Under the pieces are notes generated by a model. It was not told the DNA's origin, ran no database searches, and was given only the letters and a program-made list of their open reading frames with translations. Positions 34,913 to 44,150 of a stretch of DNA of 64,000 bases are shown one piece after another. Source of the stretch: Celerinatantimonas sp046054165 (lineage in GTDB: Bacteria > Pseudomonadota > Gammaproteobacteria > Enterobacterales > Celerinatantimonadaceae); assembly GCF_046054165.1 (NCBI RefSeq), contig NZ_JBFNXK010000001.1:186001-250000 (forward strand), read 5' to 3'. The stretch's first letter is position 1. Each line of letters starts with the position of its first letter. Both the position numbers and the translations under genes were made by a program.

Positions 34913-37099
34913 TTAAACCTCCATCATTTTTAAGTAGTGTCCCTCATCGCCTGTTTTACAAAAAACTTCTTTGAATTTATCTAGGTAAACGTCTGGATCA
35001 ATATCAGCAATCAATCCTAGATTTACAGGATCAGAATGGGACTGCCGATTGATATAACGGAAAAAAGACTTCAATTCTTGAGTTGACTCTTTTTCGACCA
35101 ATTCATTAAGCACCTGCCCCAATGAATTTTTCTTATGAACAAAGCCATAATAATGCTCTAATATATTTCTCATCACATTAGGTATAACAACTGGATTAAT
35201 TTTATGCTCTTTAGCATCAATTAAAATTTGCCATAAAGATTGATATTCATTTTTCAACTCTGAGAAACCAATAGGTTGAACTAAAGAATGCTTATGTTTT
35301 TTAATGCAGTAGAGAGAATACTTATCTTTATGATTGGATGATAACTTAATCAATTCGTGAAAGAAAAATAAGCTATGAGTTAGCACAATAACTTTATAAT
35401 ATGATTTATTAACTAATAATTTAGAATGAATAAGTGATGCTATTTCATAAATATAGTTTTGTGATAAACTAGAAACTGGGTCATCTACAATGACAACTTT
35501 TTCAGAGTCAGAAATGCTATCAGTAGCTGTTTGACTACCACTACACATTTCTAGAAAATACAGAAATGTTATTAATGTTTTTTCACCTTCACTTAATGAT
35601 TTATAAACATTGACTTCATCTGTTTTATCACGTTGAATTGAAAATAATTTAGAATCTCTGGAAGACTTTACTATTTCAAAATTTGTTACACCCAAACACC
35701 TTAAGCCATCATTTATTTTGATAATAGTATCGTCAATGTTTGACATTTGAGATCTAAGTTTCTTTATTTCTTTAGTATTCTCCTCCCCTTCTTTTTTAAT
35801 TTTATCTAAATTTAATTTCAACTGATTTATATTAGATTCATTCTTATTTGAAATATCATTAATAATATTAATGATATCCTCACTTTCGTTGCGTAAGTAT
35901 TGCCAAACCTTAGACTTTATATTCGACTTTGATTTAGTAATCTGTTTTGTTTTTTTATTTATTTCATTTATATTAAGGTTAATCTCATCTACTATTGAGA
36001 TTAAATCTGACAAGTCAACATTTAAATTTTCTTTAATTTGGATAGATGTATCATGTAATTTTTTATCTATTATATTAATATTATTCTGAATATCATTTAA
36101 AATTTTATGCTCTATTATATCTAGATTATAGTTATCCTTATCAAATAAGGGAGAAGATTCAATTGAGTTTTTTAACACATCAATAAACATCTTCCATTTT
36201 TCGCTATAAGAATTTTTCAACTCATTTAATTTCTCCAATTGCTTTTCAAAAGAGTTATCGAATAATTTTGATAATTGCAGCCTAAAATTATCATCAATAC
36301 TTTCTGATTGGCAAAACGGACAAATATTTTTAGAGTTATTTAAAAACTTATCCCTTCCTAATTTAACCCATTCCATATTTCCTAGAACATCTATTAAATC
36401 AGACAATTGACTATGAGAACTTGATATTATAGGCTCTTCTAAAACCTTATACTCCTCATCTGTTAGTTGCGGAATTTCATTAATATTTATCGTGTTAACT
36501 ATTATATCTTTAAATTTCATTAATTGTAAATATTCATCTTCTAACTTTGAAATATCTACTTTAGAATTATCAACAGGAATAGTTATTAACTTAGAATAGA
36601 ATTTTTGTTTTGGCCTTTTAAAACCTTCAATAAAATCGTAAATACGATAATCTTTTATTATATTTAATTTTTTGTAAACATTATTAATTGCACCATCTAT
36701 ATTTTTATCTGTCCGTTCTTTTTCACTAACAATTTTATCTTTAGTATTATTATATTTTTTCAATAAATCATCTCGAACTTTTTCTTTCACTTCGATTTGA
36801 TGACTTAGATCTTTATTATTTTTACTTAATGTAAAAATTCCAGCCTGTTCGTTATTTTTATAAAAAACATCTTCTACAAATTTGTTATTATAAACGAATG
36901 GTTTATATTCTCTTTCTAAATTTATTATACAGTCATTATATTTTTCATCATCTGAATTATAAAATAGGTTTGATATGGTAGATTTTCCAGTACCGTTAAG
37001 GCCATAAATAAAACCATATGGCTTAGTAATATCGATAATCTGCGGTTCTTCATCGGTATAACTAGCAACATTTTTTAATGTTATTGTTTCTGACATCAT
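34913..37099 (-). CDS. RloC/PrrC-like AAA ATPase with putative anticodon-nuclease domain
   Basis: A 728-residue AAA_13-type ATPase. Walker A is YGLNGTGKSTISN near residue 35; the ABC-like signature SLSEGEKTLITFLYFLE, Walker B KVVIVDDPVSSLSQN and VIVLTHSLFFF follow after a long coiled coil. Inside the coil C260-P-F-C263 forms the zinc-hook CxxC typical of RloC. The last 100 residues have MRNILEHYYG (R644, E648) and RQSHSD (H688), the Arg-x3-Glu...His set of PrrC/RloC anticodon nucleases. Such proteins cut tRNA anticodon loops after phage-induced DNA damage. The gene is strongly AT-rich, so probably acquired. A second ATG (37096) has better ribosome-site spacing. Confidence 0.8.
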   Translation of the reverse strand: MMSETITLKNVASYTDEEPQIIDITKPYGFIYGLNGTGKSTISNLFYNSDDEKYNDCIINLEREYKPFVYNNKFVEDVFYKNNEQAGIFTLSKNNKDLSHQIEVKEKVRDDLLKKYNNTKDKIVSEKERTDKNIDGAINNVYKKLNIIKDYRIYDFIEGFKRPKQKFYSKLITIPVDNSKVDISKLEDEYLQLMKFKDIIVNTININEIPQLTDEEYKVLEEPIISSSHSQLSDLIDVLGNMEWVKLGRDKFLNNSKNICPFCQSESIDDNFRLQLSKLFDNSFEKQLEKLNELKNSYSEKWKMFIDVLKNSIESSPLFDKDNYNLDIIEHKILNDIQNNINIIDKKLHDTSIQIKENLNVDLSDLISIVDEINLNINEINKKTKQITKSKSNIKSKVWQYLRNESEDIINIINDISNKNESNINQLKLNLDKIKKEGEENTKEIKKLRSQMSNIDDTIIKINDGLRCLGVTNFEIVKSSRDSKLFSIQRDKTDEVNVYKSLSEGEKTLITFLYFLEMCSGSQTATDSISDSEKVVIVDDPVSSLSQNYIYEIASLIHSKLLVNKSYYKVIVLTHSLFFFHELIKLSSNHKDKYSLYCIKKHKHSLVQPIGFSELKNEYQSLWQILIDAKEHKINPVVIPNVMRNILEHYYGFVHKKNSLGQVLNELVEKESTQELKSFFRYINRQSHSDPVNLGLIADIDPDVYLDKFKEVFCKTGDEGHYLKMMEV

Positions 37100-38225
37100 A
37101 CTCTTCCATAAATTTGTATATAAAATTTAAATATTATTTTTCTAGTGTAATACTTCCACTATGTTTGAGATACCACAAATATTGCTAACAGTTGTACATC
37201 ACGCACACTCAAAAACTACCTGCGAATTTTTATCTAAAAATCTAATAAAATTATATTTATCAATGAAGTATGAGCACTTTTCTGATATACTTTGATCGCA
37301 AAATACGCGTGCTCAATATTCCCCCCAATAGTTCACAATAGCTCCCACATTAATTTCATAATAGATTGATATTTATACTATTTTATACGATGTTAAAAAA
37401 CAAAGTGTGCACCTCTTAGGACAAAACAAACTCGATTGTGCATCTTGAAATATAACACTGTATGAATATACAGAACCCCGTTAATCGATGTCTGGGATAA
37501 ATCAAAGTTCTTCCCTAGAAGGCATTCGATCAAATATTAGCCTTCACGGTTACAGTGTTTACGCTAAAAACATTAACCTGGCTCAAGGCGTTTAAAAATA
37601 AAACCCATCCTTCACTTATCACCACAGGTTATCGTGGTCTATGCCCTATTTATTATTGATTTAAATACCGATATTCAAAAATAACTGATATCCATTTTAA
37701 ATAGAAATTCAGTAGAATATTCACTCCCATAATAATAACTTCAATACTGATAAAATATTATTTATATTCAACATCTGTGCTGAATAAGTGATTGTTCGAT
37801 ATCTAATTTATTTATCTATAGAATTAATGGGGACTAGATTTTCATCACTTGTTAATTTTAGGCACCCACGCTACCGCACTGATGATTCATCAGTCATGAC
37901 AGGGAACTACCTAAAAATGATAAATTTATTTTTAACATTAGCGATAAAATGGTTAGTTAGCAATCAATTTGCCCGATTTTTAAACCAGATGTGCAAGGTT
38001 TTTGATCTATATCGTGTGCCATTCTGTTGGCTCTAGAAAAGTACTAAGTATTAATAATTATATTTATTATCTTAGTGAATAAAGTGCGTCTTCTTTATAT
38101 AAAAATTTTATTTATAGAATAAGTCACTTTACTCAGTAATAATTTTATAAACATAAATGATTATCAATAGGCTCTGATTCAAATCATAATGAAATGGCTT
38201 TAATTCAGAGCACTTGGTGGGGTGA
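37100..38225. other. 1.1-kb AT-rich intergenic region with a possible eroded island element
   Basis: No gene I can support. The first part should hold the promoter of the RloC-like gene. Around 37857-37906 the words TAGGCACCCACG, then CATCAGTCATGACAGGG, loosely follow the left part of the 195-bp element (AGGACACCCACC, CAGTCATGGCAGTG), so a decayed seventh copy is possible. An 82-codon frame at 37788-38036 is unconvincing. Confidence 0.35.
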
Positions 38226-38648
38226 TTACCAGGTTAGCATTTGCTTAATATGAGGAAGTGGAGCGGCTTTGTTTGCTTCTGCGGCGCCGACTAAAATACC
38301 AGGGAGGACATCATCTCGGGTCATACCATATTGTAGCATCCCTTGAGGGCTCATCATCACGGGAACGCCTTTATCTATTAAATTCAGTAGTGTTTTCTGT
38401 ACTCCGGGAAATTTAGCGGCATTGGCTTTTGAGCCCAGTAGAACCCCTTGTTTATTGAGTAAAATGATTAGCGGCTGGCCTTGTTGTAATTGTGCCACAC
38501 TAAATGAGATAGCCATATTGGCTTTATGCACATTGCTACTGGTGACATTGATAAGTAACGATCCTGAAGCATCGGCAGCCATCGCTGGAGACAACAGCAC
38601 CGTCAGGCCTAAAATAACGGTTAATAATAAGTGAGAAATAGGTTTCAT
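38226..38648 (-). CDS. Exported DsrE/YchN-like protein
   Basis: A 140-residue protein with signal peptide MKPISHLLLTVILGLTVLLSPAMA. The mature part follows the DsrE/DsrF-like fold: SLLINVTSSNVHKANMAISFSVAQLQQGQPLIILLNKQGV and later GVPVMMSPQGMLQYGMTRDD. Cytoplasmic relatives carry sulfur on a cysteine; no cysteine is present here, so sulfur transfer is unlikely. The start follows AGGAGG closely. It stands alone, and its partner is unknown. Confidence 0.75.
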   Translation of the reverse strand: MKPISHLLLTVILGLTVLLSPAMAADASGSLLINVTSSNVHKANMAISFSVAQLQQGQPLIILLNKQGVLLGSKANAAKFPGVQKTLLNLIDKGVPVMMSPQGMLQYGMTRDDVLPGILVGAAEANKAAPLPHIKQMLTW

Positions 38649-38834
38649 ATAGTCCTCCTGAAACTCAGGATGAACATGTCGGTTGTTCATAAAGGTGATT
38701 ATACATCATGTTTTATATCGGCAGACGGTGATGAAAATAAAGAATTTTTTAGCGATTTTGTCCAGCTATGGGTCATCTGCTCAAGGATCACTCACCTGAA
38801 TCAGCCCCATAAACTGAGGCTGTTACTTTTCGGC

Positions 38835-39449
38835 TTATTTATAAGCCACGAGCATAAAGAGCGGATAGCTACGTTTGCAGCTTTGTTTGTAAATTTCATC
38901 ATACGCTTCGTTAAAGCCGACTTTAAATCCTGTTTTTTGTGCCAGCTTCGATAATTGCTCTAGTTCAAACCCATTATGCCCATCAAAATCAGGCAGATCT
39001 TGATGAAACGAACCATCTTCTTTGACTAAATCAACGACAATAAAGGCCCCACCCGTATCCAGTTTACGATATGCTTGCTGAAAAAAGGCCTCTAGATCCA
39101 AGATGTGATGCAAGACCATCAGCATGGTGATAGCCGAAGCATTCACCGGAACGTCAGCAAGCTGTTCCACCTGACAAACCGATGCATTATGAATACGGTC
39201 CTGATTAATCTTAGCCTGAGCGACCTGAAGCATAGCTTCGGATGCATCAGCTAAATAAATATGCTGAAAGGCTCCAAGAAGCTGCAAGCCTAATAATCCA
39301 GTACCACAGCCATAGTCGATCAAATTTCCATGCGGCAATAAATTCAACTGTTCAATCCGCTGAGCAGCCACTGAGGCGCGTCTCCATTTTTCCGGATTGT
39401 TATCCCACTGTGCCGCCAGTGCATCAAAATAGGCTTTATTTACCGACAT
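38835..39449 (-). CDS. Class I SAM-dependent methyltransferase
   Basis: A 204-residue Rossmann-fold methyltransferase. Motif I is LIDYGCGTGLLGLQLLGAF near residue 47, motif II HIYLADASEAML, and a later AITMLMVLHHILDLEAFFQQAYRKLDTGGAFIVVDL completes the core. It resembles small UbiE/YafE-like enzymes, and the acceptor is unknown. The ATG at 39449 is preferred; the longer frame requires a TTG. It is a single-gene unit divergent from the sugar importer. Confidence 0.85.
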   Translation of the reverse strand: MSVNKAYFDALAAQWDNNPEKWRRASVAAQRIEQLNLLPHGNLIDYGCGTGLLGLQLLGAFQHIYLADASEAMLQVAQAKINQDRIHNASVCQVEQLADVPVNASAITMLMVLHHILDLEAFFQQAYRKLDTGGAFIVVDLVKEDGSFHQDLPDFDGHNGFELEQLSKLAQKTGFKVGFNEAYDEIYKQSCKRSYPLFMLVAYK

Positions 39450-39570
39450 TCCCCAGTTTCTCCCCTGATTGAGTGAACACAAGCTCCACCCTATCGCAGT
39501 TTCATGTCATTCCCAACTATCTTTGAAACACTTGATGAAAAACGGTTGCCCTATTCTATCGCCTGTTGGC

Positions 39571-39720
39571 TTACTCTGATCGAGTATTTGTGTTGAATAT
39601 CTGTCTGTCATTTTCATGAGGGAAATATTTTCACAACAATTAAGTAAAAATTTCCTTAAATTTTTTTACTCTGATCGACAATTCTAAATTTTCTGCCTAC
39701 CAAGAGTGATCGGTATCACT
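39571..39720. promoter_or_regulatory. Candidate operators before the sugar importer operon
   Basis: TTACTCTGATCGA occurs twice (39571-39583 and 39666-39678); the first copy is part of the dyad TACTC-TGATC-GAGTA. AGTGAT-CGGT-ATCACT at 39705-39720 is a second dyad. All lie within 250 bases of the importer start, so one or more may bind the LacI-family repressor encoded downstream. The remaining bases hold no gene. Confidence 0.4.
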
Positions 39721-39816
39721 AACATGTTGTAAATACGTTAATTCGTTCATTGTCTGAACAAACAGAATGCATAGACTGGAAGACACATAATAAAGAACAT
39801 CAAGTGGCATCCTACT

Positions 39817-41082
39817 ATGAAAAATATCACCAAATTACGTTCACTCTGTGCGGCGACTCTACTCACAGCCGGCATCTCAGGATCTTGTTTTGCTGGCAAT
39901 GTCACAGTATGGGCATGGGACCCTAACTTTAACGTTGCAGCAATGAATGAAGCCGCCGCCCGTTATGAAAAAGGTCATCCCGACTTTCATCTCAAAGTCA
40001 TTGATTCCGGTAAAGAAGATATTGAACAGAAGTTGCAAACCATGCTCGCTTCAGGCATTACCAGCTCTCTGCCTGATATTGTGCTCATTGAAGACTATAA
40101 CGCGCAAAAATATCTACAATCCTATCCAGGTTCATTTGTTCCCTTACAAAAAAGTATCGATTACAGCCAGTTTGCACCGTATAAAGTCAAAGTCATGACC
40201 GTCGGGAATCAGGTCTATGGGGTTCCATTCGACTCTGGGGTTGCCGGTATGTTCTATCGCAGTGATTATCTGAAAAAAGCCGGCTTTAGTGATGCAGATT
40301 TGCAAAATATCAGTTGGGATCGCTTTATTGAAATCGGTAAACAAGTCAAAGCCAAAACTGGGGTTGCGATGCTTGCCTATGATATTAATGATGTCGTCCT
40401 CCCCCACATCATGATGCAATCTGCCGGCCAATGGTATTTCGATAAAGACGGTAAATTAAATATTGCTCATAACACCGCGCTTAAAGCAACGCTACAAACC
40501 ATCAAAAAAATCAATGATGCCAAAATTGTCCGGCCAACTTCGGGCTGGTCTAATTTTGTCGGTGGTTTTAATTCCGGGAAACTTGCTTCGGTAGTCTCTG
40601 GCGTCTGGATTATCGGTTCCATTAAAAGTGTTCCCGATCAATCCGGTAAATGGCGAGTCGCGCCGATCCCAAGTTTAAATATTCCCGGAGCCACTCATGC
40701 TTCCAACCAAGGCGGGTCAAGTTGGTATGTTTTAACCAAAGGGAAAAACACCAAAGAAGCAATTGAATTTCTTAATGCTGAATTTGCTCACGATACCGAT
40801 CTCTATCAAAAATTGCTGGTTGATCGCGGTGCGCTAGCCACCTATCTCCCTGCCAATCATGGTTATGCTTACCAAGTTAAAGACCCGTTCTTTGGAGGAC
40901 AGCAGGTCTTCGCTGATTTCTCTAAATGGGTGGCTCAAATTCCACAGGTTTCCTACGGCATGTACACTCAGGAAGTCGATAATGCCATTGCAGCTGAAAT
41001 CCCAGCCCTGCTCAATGGGGAATCGATTGACAAAATTCTCAGTCGGGTCGAAACCAACCTGCGCTATCAGATCATGCAATAA
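39817..41082 (+). CDS. Sugar ABC transporter substrate-binding protein (LacE/GanE-like)
   Basis: A 421-residue exported binding protein of the MalE-like class. The signal peptide is MKNITKLRSLCAATLLTAGISGSCFA, followed by GNVTVWAWDPNFNVAAMNEAAARYEKGHPDFHLKV. Internal motifs YGVPFDSGVAGMFYRSDYLKKAG and SGVWIIGSIKSVPDQSGKWRVAPIP belong to the lactose/L-arabinose/galactan subgroup. It heads an operon with two permeases, a small ORF and an ATPase. The cargo is probably a galactoside or other di/oligosaccharide, and the identity is inferred. No glycosidase accompanies the operon. Confidence 0.87.
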   Translation: MKNITKLRSLCAATLLTAGISGSCFAGNVTVWAWDPNFNVAAMNEAAARYEKGHPDFHLKVIDSGKEDIEQKLQTMLASGITSSLPDIVLIEDYNAQKYLQSYPGSFVPLQKSIDYSQFAPYKVKVMTVGNQVYGVPFDSGVAGMFYRSDYLKKAGFSDADLQNISWDRFIEIGKQVKAKTGVAMLAYDINDVVLPHIMMQSAGQWYFDKDGKLNIAHNTALKATLQTIKKINDAKIVRPTSGWSNFVGGFNSGKLASVVSGVWIIGSIKSVPDQSGKWRVAPIPSLNIPGATHASNQGGSSWYVLTKGKNTKEAIEFLNAEFAHDTDLYQKLLVDRGALATYLPANHGYAYQVKDPFFGGQQVFADFSKWVAQIPQVSYGMYTQEVDNAIAAEIPALLNGESIDKILSRVETNLRYQIMQ

Positions 41083-41145
41083 CTCTGATGAGGAGGCGAG
41101 TGATGCCTCCTCGATTTTCTGCTGACTGCCATTCATGGATTTATA

Positions 41146-42024
41146 ATGAATAAAGCAAAACTCCATCGACTTTATGATGTCAACGGCTGGATGTTTGTCC
41201 TGCCTGCGGTGGCGCTGATTGCCCTGATGACGCTCTACCCGATTGTCAATTCACTTTGGCTCTCGTTCCATTCCGGACGCGGCGTAGTGATGCACTTTGT
41301 CGGGTTTGGCAATATCATGCGCCTGTTTTATGACCCAATGTTCAAGCAGGCATTGAGTAATACACTGCTCTTTTTAGTGATTCAGGTTCCGATTATGATC
41401 CTGCTTTCACTGGCGATTTCATCTTGCCTGAACTCACCTCGGCTCAAATGTCGGCAACTGTTTCGGTTGGCGATCTTCTTGCCTTGTGTTACTTCACTTG
41501 TGGCCTATTCGATCCTGTTTAAAAGTATGTTTCAGCTCGATGGCGTCATTAATTCATTCTTACTCTTCACTCATATTATCAGTGAGCCGATTCCGTGGCT
41601 GGCCGATCCGTTTTGGTCCAAAGTAACCATTATTATTGCAATTACTTGGCGCTGGACGGGCTACAATATGATCTTCTATCTATCCGCGATGCAAACCATT
41701 GATAAGTCAATCTACGAAGCGGCACGCATCGACGGCGTTAGCCCGATCCAGCAATTTTTTCACTTAACGGTTCCCCTTTTAAAACCGGTGATTCTATTCA
41801 CCAGCGTCACCTCGACCATTGGTACTTTACAATTGTTTGATGAGGTGATGAATATCACCGCGGGAGGGCCAGCCAACTCAACATTGACGCTCTCGCTGTA
41901 TATCTACAACTTATCGTTCAAGTTCGTACCTAACTTTGGTTATGCGGCCACGGTTTCCTATGTGATTGTGGTATTTGCCGCCATATTGGCACTGATCCAA
42001 TTCAAAGCAGCGAGGAATCAATGA
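41146..42024 (+). CDS. Sugar ABC transporter permease (LacF/MalF-like)
   Basis: A 292-residue inner-membrane permease with six predicted segments. The EAA loop YEAARIDGVSPIQQFFHLTVPLLKP near residue 190 contacts the ATPase. The segment LFRLAIFLPCVTSLVAYSILFKSMF is typical of LacF-type permeases. It pairs with the next permease to form the membrane channel. It lies 63 bases after the binding-protein gene and its stop is followed at once by the next start. Confidence 0.9.
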   Translation: MNKAKLHRLYDVNGWMFVLPAVALIALMTLYPIVNSLWLSFHSGRGVVMHFVGFGNIMRLFYDPMFKQALSNTLLFLVIQVPIMILLSLAISSCLNSPRLKCRQLFRLAIFLPCVTSLVAYSILFKSMFQLDGVINSFLLFTHIISEPIPWLADPFWSKVTIIIAITWRWTGYNMIFYLSAMQTIDKSIYEAARIDGVSPIQQFFHLTVPLLKPVILFTSVTSTIGTLQLFDEVMNITAGGPANSTLTLSLYIYNLSFKFVPNFGYAATVSYVIVVFAAILALIQFKAARNQ

Positions 42025-42025
42025 T

Positions 42026-42838
42026 ATGAGACGAAGTACGTTTCAAAATGCCATCATGCATTTGTTTTTGTTGGTGATGAGTCTGATCTCGCTGTTTCCA
42101 TTTTATTGGATGGTGGTCTCCAGTACCAACAATACCAGTCAGATCAATATTGGTAAGTTTACTTTTGGCGATCAGTTGCTGAAAAACTTTCATACCCTAA
42201 CCAGTCAGGTCGATCTACCGAGGATCTTCTGGAACACCTCTAAAATTGCGGTTGTCAATACCGTTGCCACATTGGTGATCTGCTCACTGGCCGGGTATGC
42301 CTTTGAGGTTTATAAAAGTAAAGGCCGGGAAAAACTCTACGTCGCACTACTGACGACCATGATGATCCCGTTTGCGGCTCTGATGATCCCGTTATTTACC
42401 ATGTTCGGTAAAGCCGGATTACTTGATACCCACTTTGCGGTAATCCTGCCCACGGTATCGGTCGCATTTATCATCTTTTATTTTCGCCAGTGTACAAAGA
42501 GTTTTCCAAAAGAGTTAATCGATGCGGCCCGCGTTGAGGGTGTTGCTGAATGGAAAATCTTTTTACATGTTTATGTGCCGGTGATGCGTCCGAGTTACTC
42601 GGCCGCTTTCATCATTGTGTTCATGAACTCATGGAATGCGTTTTTATGGCCTTTGATTGTGCTGCAATCCAATGAGCTAAAAACCATTAACCTAGTCCTG
42701 TCCAGCTTTGCCTCAGCCTACGCACCAGATTATGGATTAATTATGATTGGAACAGTGATGTCCACGATCCCTAGTCTGATTATCTTTTTTGCGATGCAAA
42801 AACAGTTTATTGCCAGTCTTACCGGAGCCGTCAAATAA
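42026..42838 (+). CDS. Sugar ABC transporter permease (LacG/MalG-like)
   Basis: A 270-residue permease with six segments. The EAA loop is IDAARVEGVAEWKIFLHVYVPVMRPSYSAAF near residue 170. The opening SLISLFPFYWMVVSSTNN and the ending SLIIFFAMQKQFIASLTGAVK are MalG-type. Its stop shares a base with the start of the small ORF that follows (TAATG), so those two are translationally coupled. Confidence 0.9.
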   Translation: MRRSTFQNAIMHLFLLVMSLISLFPFYWMVVSSTNNTSQINIGKFTFGDQLLKNFHTLTSQVDLPRIFWNTSKIAVVNTVATLVICSLAGYAFEVYKSKGREKLYVALLTTMMIPFAALMIPLFTMFGKAGLLDTHFAVILPTVSVAFIIFYFRQCTKSFPKELIDAARVEGVAEWKIFLHVYVPVMRPSYSAAFIIVFMNSWNAFLWPLIVLQSNELKTINLVLSSFASAYAPDYGLIMIGTVMSTIPSLIIFFAMQKQFIASLTGAVK

Positions 42839-43035
42839 TGCTTAGTACTCAATTTTTCACTCGACCTACTTTTTTCAGAGATGGATCGGAAACCGATTAT
42901 GAGTGGACCGAAATCCGGGATTATCAGCATCAGACGCTACCGACATCCATGCGGCAACAGATCCCGATGATACTGTTTCTATCTGATCTGCCCCAAGCCG
43001 TTGAATTAACTAATCCGGAGGTGTTACATGGCTGA
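42838..43035 (+). CDS. Small protein embedded in the sugar importer operon, function unknown
   Basis: A 65-residue frame (MLSTQFFTRPTFFRDGSE...; later MILFLSDLPQAVELTNPEVLHG). It is coupled upstream by TAATG to the permease and downstream by an 8-base ATGGCTGA overlap to the ATPase start, whose ribosome site lies inside it. Such double coupling argues it is translated. It has no signal peptide and no membrane segment. It may be a true small subunit or the relic of a longer operon gene such as a glycosidase. I recognise no family. Confidence 0.5.
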   Translation: MLSTQFFTRPTFFRDGSETDYEWTEIRDYQHQTLPTSMRQQIPMILFLSDLPQAVELTNPEVLHG

Positions 43036-44110
43036 AATTCAACTCAATAACGTGGTGAAACGTTACGGCAATACAGAAACTATCCACCATATCGATCTTG
43101 CCATTGACTCCGGTGATTTTGTCGTATTTGTCGGGCCATCCGGTTGCGGGAAATCCACACTGCTGAGAATGATTGCCGGGCTTGAAACCATTACCGATGG
43201 GACCATCCAAATTGGCGATCAGATCGTCAATCACATTGATCCGGCCGGACGAGGGATTGCGATGGTCTTTCAGACTTATGCGCTCTACCCGCATATGACC
43301 GTCAGTGAAAATATGAGTTTTGGATTAAGAATGACCGGTCATCCTAAAGCAGATATCGCAAAACGAGTACAACAGGCCAGTACCACATTGCAGCTCGATG
43401 CACTCTTAGACCGAACTCCAAAACAACTTTCCGGAGGCCAACGGCAACGAGTGGCGATTGGTCGGGCGATTGTACGTCATCCACAGGTATTCTTATTCGA
43501 TGAACCTTTATCCAATCTGGATGCAGAATTACGTGTAGAAATGCGACTCCAAATTGCTAAATTACATCAGGAACTCAAAACCACAATGATCTATGTGACC
43601 CATGATCAGGTGGAGGCAATGACGCTGGCGGATAAAATCGTCGTCATCAATCAGGGGAATATCGAGCAAGTGGGAACTCCAGCTGAGCTCTATCACCGCC
43701 CGCAAAACCTGTTCGTTGCCGGCTTTATCGGTTCACCCAGTATGAATTTACTCCCGGGACAAGTGGTTTCTGTTGCTCCGGATCAACTCAAAATTCAGAT
43801 TAATCACCAGCAAACGATTACGCTACAAAGTACCTTACCAATGATCGAAGCCAGACAATCCGTGGTTGTGGGGATCCGGCCGGAACACCTGGCTCTGGGG
43901 GACGCGGGCGATGTTAAACTCACCATGCGTAATGAAGCCACCGAGTGGCTTGGTAATACCACGTATCTGTTCGGCAGCTTTTCTGGAGTCGATAATTTTA
44001 AAGTCTCACTCGCACTAGATTCGAATCCGGAACCTTACGGTGAGTTACAACTTAGTTGCAACAGCGAGCATGTTCATCTGTTTGATGAACAGGGTCTACG
44101 CATTAATTAA
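43028..44110 (+). CDS. Sugar ABC transporter ATP-binding protein (MsmK/UgpC/LacK-like)
   Basis: A 360-residue ATPase. Walker A GPSGCGKSTLLRMIAG, Q-loop VFQTYALYPHM, signature LSGGQRQRVAIGRAIVR, Walker B VFLFDEPLSNLDAELR and H-loop YVTHDQVEAMTLAD fill the first 230 residues. The C-terminal TOBE/OB domain (GIRPEHLALGD) is the regulatory type of MalK-like proteins. It energises the importer encoded upstream. GGAGG lies 6 bases before its ATG. Confidence 0.93.
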   Translation: MAEIQLNNVVKRYGNTETIHHIDLAIDSGDFVVFVGPSGCGKSTLLRMIAGLETITDGTIQIGDQIVNHIDPAGRGIAMVFQTYALYPHMTVSENMSFGLRMTGHPKADIAKRVQQASTTLQLDALLDRTPKQLSGGQRQRVAIGRAIVRHPQVFLFDEPLSNLDAELRVEMRLQIAKLHQELKTTMIYVTHDQVEAMTLADKIVVINQGNIEQVGTPAELYHRPQNLFVAGFIGSPSMNLLPGQVVSVAPDQLKIQINHQQTITLQSTLPMIEARQSVVVGIRPEHLALGDAGDVKLTMRNEATEWLGNTTYLFGSFSGVDNFKVSLALDSNPEPYGELQLSCNSEHVHLFDEQGLRIN

Positions 44111-44130
44111 TCGCGTTGGCCTCGGATCAT

Positions 44131-44150
44131 AACAGCCCTCAGGGGCTGTT
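44131..44150. terminator. Hairpin between the importer operon and the LacI gene
   Basis: AACAGCCC and GGGCTGTT pair perfectly around TCAG. It sits between the convergent ends of the ATPase and repressor genes. No clear T run, so it may act as a barrier or rho-assisted stop. Confidence 0.6.

Noticed and set aside
37788..38036. 82-codon frame as a gene
   Set aside because: No ribosome site, no recognisable motif, and it runs through AT-rich DNA and the possible element relic.
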